Of a stretch of 64,000 nt of DNA, positions 58,551-64,000 are shown piece after piece. The stretch lies in contig CANQZC010000001.1 in NCBI GenBank assembly GCA_947628235.1, positions 140,435-204,434 of the forward strand, read 5' to 3'. The translations under genes were made by a program, and so were the position numbers. This stretch comes from an uncultured Bacilli bacterium. Lineage in GTDB: Bacteria; Bacillota_I; Bacilli_A; RF39; UBA660. Below the pieces are notes generated by a model. The model did no database searches. It was not told the DNA's origin and saw nothing but the letters and a program-made list of their open reading frames with translations. Within the stretch, counting starts at the first letter, position 1; every line of letters begins with the position of its first letter.

Positions 58551-59000
58551 CTAACACCTTTTTGGAAATCGTACTAGCGATTCGACAAAACTAGATAAAT
58601 TTAGTAGTGGTACTTCTTCCTCTTTCATCTTAACAAGCCGAAAACCAATTCGTTCGACCTGTTCTTGTAAGGTATAAAAATCATAGGTAGCATCTTCCAA
58701 AACCATATCCTCTGCTTGATAGATATCCTTCTTTTTAGGAAAGAGAGTAGCGACTAAGTCTTGATCATGATAAAAGCGAATTTCTCGAAAATCACCAGAG
58801 ATTTGAAAAGCATCAATAGGATAATAATTATTTAAATCGATTCTAGAAGAACTAGGATAAATAACCTCTTCTCCTAATACAATTTCAACTTGCTTTCCAC
58901 CTTCTATTTCTAAATAACGAACTTCTTCTTGAACTTGATATTGATATACTTTCACGGAAATTTTCCAAGACAAAAAAAATAATGTAGTAAATAGTTGCAT
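58551..59000 (-). CDS. Unknown protein at the head of the sigma operon
   Basis: A 149-residue protein with a short hydrophobic start and a beta-rich body (VRYLEIEGGKQVEIVLGEEV, EIRFYHDQDLVATLFP). No family recognised. Start at 59000 follows AGAGGTGAT but lies in the loop of a strong terminator-like hairpin; GTG at 58955, after the hairpin, is an alternative that would remove the hydrophobic start. One base before the STAS gene, so part of its operon. Confidence 0.6.
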   Translation of the reverse strand: MQLFTTLFFLSWKISVKVYQYQVQEEVRYLEIEGGKQVEIVLGEEVIYPSSSRIDLNNYYPIDAFQISGDFREIRFYHDQDLVATLFPKKKDIYQAEDMVLEDATYDFYTLQEQVERIGFRLVKMKEEEVPLLNLSSFVESLVRFPKRC

Positions 59001-59022
59001 AAATCACCTCTACTACATTATT
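58972..59022 (-). terminator. gltX terminator enclosing the next gene's ribosome site and start
   Basis: AATAATGTAGTA (59022-59011) pairs perfectly with TACTACATTATT (58989-58978), followed by T8 (58979-58972). The 21-base loop holds most of the AGAGGTGAT ribosome site and the ATG at 59000. Confidence 0.85.
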
Positions 59023-59031
59023 ATTTCTTTT

Positions 59032-60696
59032 TTATTGATTTCCTTTTATCCAAGCAGAATATCTTTCAAAAATTCTATCTTTTCCTAAAATGGTCATAAT
59101 ATCGTATAAATCTGGAGTCATAGAACGAGTTGTTAAAACAATTCGAAGAACTAAACTAATATCCCCGATATGTCCCTTATAAGCTTCTGGATTTTCTTTA
59201 TACTCTTTTACTTCCCTAGCATATCCAAATTCATCCGCTAAATCCTTCATATGATCAAACCATTCTTCTTTAGAATCTGTTTCATGATAATACTTTTCCA
59301 TATAAGCTTCTAGGATATTAGCGATTTCTTCTTTATCAGAAATAGTTTGGAAAACATATTCTTTCTCATGTTTCTCATAAAGTTCATCAAACATATACCA
59401 AGTCTGTTCTTTGATATCGGAATAACATCCATAATCTTTTCTAGGTTTCTTTTGTTCCCTTTCAACATTGAAAACAGAAATGGCATAATCTTTGTGGTCA
59501 ACTAATACTTGATAAAACTCTGTATCGTGAACCTGTGCCCAATTCGTTAATCCATCATAAACTTCTTTCGCGCTTAAACGACTAATATAGTTTCTAGAAA
59601 TGTTTAAAAGTTTTTCTACATCAAATAGTCCACCACTAGTAGACATTTTCTTAAAATCGAAAGGAAAATCCGCTAAAGACTTATCTTTATTACAATCATA
59701 CCATTGTTCGAAATTGGTATTCGCTAATGTCATTAAATAGAGTTTAACAGCTTCAACAGGAATTCCTTTTTCATGATAATAACTAACTGCTGCTTCTGGA
59801 TCTTTTCTCTTACTTAATTTTCTTTTAATACCATTTTCTTCCTTCATGATAGGAGAAATATGGGCATACTTAGGAGCTTCAAATCCAAAAGTTTCAAACA
59901 ATTGAAGATGAAGAGGTAAAGAACTTAACCATTCATCACCACGAATAACATGAGTTGTTCTCATTAAATGATCGTCTACTAAATGAGCAAAATGGTAAGT
60001 AGGAAGTCCATCAGACTTTAAAATAACAATATCTAAGTCATTTTCTGGAAACTCCAAAGTACCTTTGATAAGATCATGAGCCTTGATTTTATGTTCAAAA
60101 TCACCATGAGATTTTAATCGAATGATAAAAGATTCTCCCTTTTCTACTTTCTCTTGAATTTGTTCTGGAGTTAATCTTCTACATTTGGCAAATCTACCAT
60201 AATATCCTATTCTTTGTTTTTTCTTCTCCTGTAATAATCTTGTCTCTTCTATTTCCTCTGCCGAACAAAAGCATGGATAAGCCTTTCCTTGTTCTAACAA
60301 ATATTTTACATAAGATTGATAGATATCTTTACGTTTACTTTGAATATAGGGACCGTAAAGTCCTTTTTCCTCTTCTTCGTTGATCATTCCTTCATCAATT
60401 TCAATTTCAAAGTTTTTAAGGTCATCAACAATTCCTTTTACACTATTTTCTACTAATCTTTTTTGATCCGTATCTTCTACTCTTAAAAAGAAAACACCGT
60501 TTGTATCACTAGCTACTTTTCTAGAAATAAAAGATTGAAAAAGAGAACCCATATGAACAAATCCTGTTGGAGAAGGCGCAAAACGAGTAACTACAGCCTT
60601 TTCCCCTAATTGTCTTTTAGGATACATCTCTTCATACTTTTGAATATCAGAATCTACTCCCGGTAATAATAAATCTGCTAATTCTTTATTGGTCAT
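59032..60696 (-). CDS. gltX: Glutamyl-tRNA synthetase
   Basis: A 554-residue class I synthetase. The HIGH-equivalent is FAPSPTGFVHMGSLFQSF; the KMSKS-equivalent loop reads KRKLSKRKDP. CFCSAEEIE carries part of a zinc site. It is about 60-70 residues longer than usual, with a 40-residue N-terminal extension and an extended C-terminal domain. Discriminating versus non-discriminating type cannot be told. Read from its own start after GGAGGTGTC. Confidence 0.95.
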   Translation of the reverse strand: MTNKELADLLLPGVDSDIQKYEEMYPKRQLGEKAVVTRFAPSPTGFVHMGSLFQSFISRKVASDTNGVFFLRVEDTDQKRLVENSVKGIVDDLKNFEIEIDEGMINEEEEKGLYGPYIQSKRKDIYQSYVKYLLEQGKAYPCFCSAEEIEETRLLQEKKKQRIGYYGRFAKCRRLTPEQIQEKVEKGESFIIRLKSHGDFEHKIKAHDLIKGTLEFPENDLDIVILKSDGLPTYHFAHLVDDHLMRTTHVIRGDEWLSSLPLHLQLFETFGFEAPKYAHISPIMKEENGIKRKLSKRKDPEAAVSYYHEKGIPVEAVKLYLMTLANTNFEQWYDCNKDKSLADFPFDFKKMSTSGGLFDVEKLLNISRNYISRLSAKEVYDGLTNWAQVHDTEFYQVLVDHKDYAISVFNVEREQKKPRKDYGCYSDIKEQTWYMFDELYEKHEKEYVFQTISDKEEIANILEAYMEKYYHETDSKEEWFDHMKDLADEFGYAREVKEYKENPEAYKGHIGDISLVLRIVLTTRSMTPDLYDIMTILGKDRIFERYSAWIKGNQ

Positions 60697-60770
60697 AAAG
60701 ACACCTCCGACATATTCATTCTATCATAAATTCCTACTCTTGAAAAGAGAAAAGCCTTGAAAAGGAAAGA

Positions 60771-60797
60771 AAAAAACTAAAGAAAATCTTTAGTTTT
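60771..60797 (-). terminator. Terminator of the 60796 gene
   Basis: AAAACTAAAGA (60773-60783), AAA loop, TCTTTAGTTTT (60787-60797); T-run on the minus strand; overlaps the stop codon. Confidence 0.88.
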
Positions 60798-61128
60798 ATA
60801 AACTCTTTCCATTCGATAAATCTTTATCTTCCATACTCGATGTTAAAAGTGCGATTTTCACACTTTCCTGATACTTTTGATGAGCATGAGCCACTCTATC
60901 AGGATGCATTTCTTTGTTTGTAAACATTTCCGTTGTCGTAGGAAGAAAATCTCCAAATTTTTCGATATCCTCTTCACTACATAATCCTCTTTGAATCTGT
61001 GAAACGCGAATATCACTGAGACTTTCTAACACAATTGCAAACGCATCGGTTTGTTGATGTGGATTTGTTTCTTTCGCTGTTACTAGGTAGTCCATGTAAT
61101 CAAAAGCAGTTTCTGTTTTCGTTGCCAT
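60796..61128 (-). CDS. Unknown helical protein
   Basis: A 110-residue soluble protein, mostly helical, with His/Gln-rich NPHQQTD and a motif RVAHAHQKYQES. No family recognised. Its ATG overlaps the stop of the upstream unknown gene by one base (TAATG), so the two are coupled and probably work together. Confidence 0.55.
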   Translation of the reverse strand: MATKTETAFDYMDYLVTAKETNPHQQTDAFAIVLESLSDIRVSQIQRGLCSEEDIEKFGDFLPTTTEMFTNKEMHPDRVAHAHQKYQESVKIALLTSSMEDKDLSNGKSL

Positions 61129-61667
61129 TAACCAACCTCCGCTTCTAACATTTTCTTATAGATAATGTCAGAATCATTGTTAAAATATGCTTGGAAAAGA
61201 ATATCCTCACCAATAATTTGACTAATTAAATTCGTTGCTAACAACTCCTCCTCATAGTCACAAACACCTTCATTACCTACTAAGAAATTGGCTAACATCT
61301 CTGTATATCCAATATTTAAAGCTCGTAAGCTTCCGTTTTTATTAAATCCATAGTAGTCTTCATAAGAAGAAATCATTCCTAGGATACCTTTCATCATCAA
61401 ATGATCAATATCGTAGTCCTCTCCTAATTTCTTACTACTGAAACAAATTTCATTTTTTAAAGAGTCATATATGACAGGACCTTTTCTTTCAAAGACTCCC
61501 ATTTTTCCCAATTTTACATCTTTTATCTTCTCTTTAAGTCGATCCAAACTAACATCTGGAAACTTTTGATGAAAGAGTGTAGTAAGTTCAAGCATCTTAT
61601 CCTTGACCTCATCTGTAAGATTTTGATTGGTAGCTAGATTATTTCGTACTTCCTCTATGATATCCAT
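61128..61667 (-). CDS. Unknown conserved protein
   Basis: A 179-residue soluble protein beginning MDIIEEVRNNLATNQNL, with DHLMMKGILGMISSYEDYYGFNK and GYTEMLANFLVGNEG-type segments. The His/Met/Glu spacing in IDHLMMKGILG and TEMLANF vaguely resembles metallopeptidase helices, but there is no HEXXH motif. Family unknown. It follows the ClpC-type gene by about 80 bases and pairs with the next gene. Confidence 0.55.
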   Translation of the reverse strand: MDIIEEVRNNLATNQNLTDEVKDKMLELTTLFHQKFPDVSLDRLKEKIKDVKLGKMGVFERKGPVIYDSLKNEICFSSKKLGEDYDIDHLMMKGILGMISSYEDYYGFNKNGSLRALNIGYTEMLANFLVGNEGVCDYEEELLATNLISQIIGEDILFQAYFNNDSDIIYKKMLEAEVG

Positions 61668-61750
61668 CCTATCACCTTCATCTTAAGTTCATTATATCAT
61701 AAATTTAACCTTTGGAATAGTATTTTAAAAAATTTTTTCGTTTTTTGTCT

Positions 61751-63955
61751 CTAGGAATTTGGCAGCAATTTCTCCTTTTCCCTTTTCCTTAAAAGGCTTG
61801 GTATCTGTCTTGCCCCATATTCTAAATAGTTACTTTTTTCTATAATTTTTTTCTTTTCTAAAGCACTTAGACTCTTTTTTCCACTTTTCTTCTTCCATTC
61901 TTTATCAATGACTTTTTCTAAAACCATTTCATTCATCGATGCGAAAAAGATAACTTTTTCTAAGCGATTGATAAAAGGAATCCCAAAGGTATCATTTAAT
62001 TCCTGTAGAGAAGAATTTTTCTTTTGAAATCCTACTTCTTGCTTTTGAGAGATATTAGAAGTCATTAAGATAATTACATTGTGAAAATCAATTACATTTC
62101 CTTCCGAATCCTTGATTTCACTACGATCTAAGATTTGTAAGAACAAATTCCATACCTTAGGATGAGCTCGTTCTATCTCATCTAATATCAAGATACTAAA
62201 AGGATTGGTACGAATTTCATCAAAAAGATGGTTTCCATCCCGATACCCAACATACCCAGCAGGAGACCCTAATAGTTTACTGACAGTATGAGATTCCCCA
62301 TATTCACTCATATCTAGACGAATGACATGATAAGAAAGGAGTTTCCCAAAAGTTTCAGCTAGTAAAGTCTTTCCGACACCACTTCCTCCCGAAAATAAGA
62401 TGCCATAACACTCATGTCTTCCTTGATTTTCTAAATAAGTATCTACTAATTCCTCTATCGCTTCTTCTTGTCCTAAAACAGATTCTTTTAAAGGTCTTAA
62501 GAGTTGATTTTTTCGTTTCTTCTTAGAAGATAATTCATAGATAGGAACTTCTACTTTTTCCTCTAAGACTTCTTCTAAATCCTTCTTCGTTACCTTCCGA
62601 TAAGCATTCGTAGAGATTTCTACCTCTAGACGATTCATCTCATCTTGGATTTGTTTTTCTAGTTCTCTATCTTTCATAGCCTGTTCAAACTGCTGCGCTA
62701 AAATAGCCTCTTTCTTATGATCAATAATCTCTTTTAAACGAAGAGATAAAAGGCGATATTTCTTAATTTTTCGATTTTCTTTTAAGGTGGCATGAGAACA
62801 TACCTCATCTAGAATATCAATCGTTTTATCTGGATTCTTTCGTTGATAAAGATACTTTCCTGTTAGTTCTATTAAAGTATCTAGTAAGGATTCACTAAAA
62901 AGAACTTTATGATATTTTTCATAGATAGGTTTTAGTCCAAAAACGATCTTACGCACCTCTTCTAAAGAAGGTTCAGAAACTAGGACTGTTTGAAACCGTC
63001 TATCTAAGGCTTTATCCATTGCCATATATTTTTTATATTCTTGGATTGTAGTAGCGCCAATACAATGAATCTTATTTCTAGCTAACGCAGGCTTTAAAAT
63101 ATTAGAAGCATCAATGGCTCCTTCGGCTCCTCCCGCTCCTACGAGCGTATGAATCTCATCAATAAAAAGAATAAATTCATCATACTCCTCTACTTCTTTA
63201 ATCAATTTATTCATTTTATCTTCAAATTCTCCACGATACTTTGTTCCCGCCACCAAAGAAGCCATATCGACACTCATGACTCGTTTATTTAATAACTTAT
63301 TAGGGACTTCCCCACAAACAATTCTTCTGCTTAGTTCTTCGACAATGGCAGTCTTGCCTACTCCTGCTTCTCCAATTAAAAGAGGATTATTCTTATTTCT
63401 TCTCGTTAATACCTCTAGCAGTTGATGAAGTTCTTTCTCCCTTCCGATGACTGGGTCAAACTCCCCATTTCTTGCTTTCTTTGTAAAATCGATTCCTACC
63501 TCTTCAATCAATAGTTTTTTCTTTCTACTTTTTTTAGAACTTTTCATGACAAAATCTTGATAGAGTTTATCTAAATCTACTCCCATAGATAGAAGAATAC
63601 GAATCGCAATTCCTTCTCCTTCCTCTAAGAGTCCTAAAAAAAGATTTTCAATAGATACTTCTTCTCCTTGCTCCTTACTAATCTCTATCGCTGTTTCAAA
63701 GACATTCTTTAGAATAGGAGTATATAAAAACCACTCACTTTTCTCTTTCCCATAACCGATTACTTTTACTATTTCTTCTTTCAACTTCTCATAAGTCAAA
63801 GAATATTCTTTTAACTTTGAAGAAAGCGTTCCTTTTGTTTTTAATAACGCTAGTAGAAGATGCTCCGAACCTACATAAGGATGACGGAGTTGTTGCATTT
63901 CTTGTTTGGCTACCATAATGGTCTTTCTAGCTTCTTCTGAAAAATTTTGAAACAT
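61751..63955 (-). CDS. clpC: ClpC-type AAA+ unfoldase
   Basis: A 734-residue Clp ATPase, somewhat shorter than ClpC (about 810). Two N-terminal Clp repeats (1-140); AAA1 with [11 protein letters not shown] and FILFIDEIH; a short middle domain (about 400-430, [14 protein letters not shown]); AAA2 with [12 protein letters not shown] and [17 protein letters not shown] in the AAA2 loop is the ClpP-docking VGF motif, so it feeds ClpP. The start at 63955 follows AGGAGGA. Upstream mcsA/mcsB and CtsR control lie beyond the window and cannot be judged; no CtsR repeat is visible in the 45 bases shown. Confidence 0.92.
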   Translation of the reverse strand: MFQNFSEEARKTIMVAKQEMQQLRHPYVGSEHLLLALLKTKGTLSSKLKEYSLTYEKLKEEIVKVIGYGKEKSEWFLYTPILKNVFETAIEISKEQGEEVSIENLFLGLLEEGEGIAIRILLSMGVDLDKLYQDFVMKSSKKSRKKKLLIEEVGIDFTKKARNGEFDPVIGREKELHQLLEVLTRRNKNNPLLIGEAGVGKTAIVEELSRRIVCGEVPNKLLNKRVMSVDMASLVAGTKYRGEFEDKMNKLIKEVEEYDEFILFIDEIHTLVGAGGAEGAIDASNILKPALARNKIHCIGATTIQEYKKYMAMDKALDRRFQTVLVSEPSLEEVRKIVFGLKPIYEKYHKVLFSESLLDTLIELTGKYLYQRKNPDKTIDILDEVCSHATLKENRKIKKYRLLSLRLKEIIDHKKEAILAQQFEQAMKDRELEKQIQDEMNRLEVEISTNAYRKVTKKDLEEVLEEKVEVPIYELSSKKKRKNQLLRPLKESVLGQEEAIEELVDTYLENQGRHECYGILFSGGSGVGKTLLAETFGKLLSYHVIRLDMSEYGESHTVSKLLGSPAGYVGYRDGNHLFDEIRTNPFSILILDEIERAHPKVWNLFLQILDRSEIKDSEGNVIDFHNVIILMTSNISQKQEVGFQKKNSSLQELNDTFGIPFINRLEKVIFFASMNEMVLEKVIDKEWKKKSGKKSLSALEKKKIIEKSNYLEYGARQIPSLLRKREKEKLLPNS

Positions 63956-64000
63956 ATCTTTCCTCCTTCTATATTCTATGTTTATAGTGTGCGAAAAAAT

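Noticed and set aside
58175-58551. An overlooked spoIIAB between the STAS and sigma genes
   Set aside because: The two genes overlap by 19 bases and no frame encodes the N and G boxes of a HATPase_c kinase.
1-64000. Prophage, insertion sequence, defence island or replication origin
   Set aside because: No transposase, integrase, phage structural gene, Cas or restriction gene, attachment repeats or DnaA-box cluster was seen; genes are mostly conserved chromosomal types on one strand.

Overview
The window comes from a low-GC, Gram-positive, endospore-forming member of the Bacilli. This rests on base composition, gene content and order (rpsD-tyrS-ezrA, ylbM-yceD-rpmF, prfB-ftsE-ftsX, uppS-cdsA-rseP, miaB near cotE) and on sporulation genes: cotE, an alpha/beta SASP, yunB, a SigF-type sigma factor with a SpoIIAA-like STAS protein, and promoters matching the SigG and SigK consensus. 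UGA is a stop codon: RF2 is present with its usual +1 frameshift. A membrane-anchored M60/enhancin-like protease, a clostripain-type protease and a sortase/LPXTG locus suggest a host-associated, probably intestinal, lifestyle. That placement, and a guess at an uncultured Erysipelotrichales/RF39-like lineage, is inference. I see no phage, insertion sequence, CRISPR array or replication origin. Nearly every gene lies on the minus strand.

Layout. 1-7.9 kb: truncated clostripain-like protease, YgjV-like membrane protein, htpG under a CIRCE operator, a nudix hydrolase operon with gmk, a DUF3419-like gene and an XRE regulator. 7.9-13.9 kb: addB-addA recombination nuclease. 13.9-19.6 kb: uppS-cdsA-rseP-natA-natB-rhodanese, then rpsP-khpA. 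19.6-26.4 kb: cotE, the M60 protease with a long NTNTNS repeat, a lipoprotein, miaB and an SASP gene. 26.4-31.7 kb: thiI, a WG-repeat membrane protein, ezrA, and rpsD behind a structured leader. 31.7-35 kb: a T-box operon (HAD hydrolase, deoC, dUTPase, tyrS). 35-39.2 kb: a second membrane-anchored propeller-like protein, rpmF-yceD, and divergent tmcAL. 39.2-44.3 kb: an ABC exporter whose ATPase carries an HTH domain, and a compact sortase-pilin-sortase operon. 44.3-49.2 kb: TPM-domain and zinc-ribbon proteins, an AT-hook protein, DUF1292, YutD, YunB and a SigG-type CBS gene. 49.2-54.4 kb: prfB-yitT-ftsE-ftsX, yebC and rnc. 54.5-57.5 kb: yidD, a TroA-like lipoprotein, a DacF-like carboxypeptidase and tRNA-Ser. 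57.5-61 kb: sigma factor, STAS protein, unknown protein and gltX. 60.8-64 kb: two unknown genes and a ClpC-type ATPase.

The most notable observations are: a SpoIIAA homologue whose phosphorylatable serine is replaced and which has no spoIIAB beside it; the first gene of that operon having its ribosome site and start codon in the loop of the gltX terminator; a tyrosine-type T-box four genes upstream of tyrS with an unusual nested terminator; terminator stems that also supply the -35 box of the next promoter; the M60 protease minisatellite; CIRCE control of htpG; and recognisable SigG/SigK promoters. I did not find a clearly new multi-gene defence or metabolic system.
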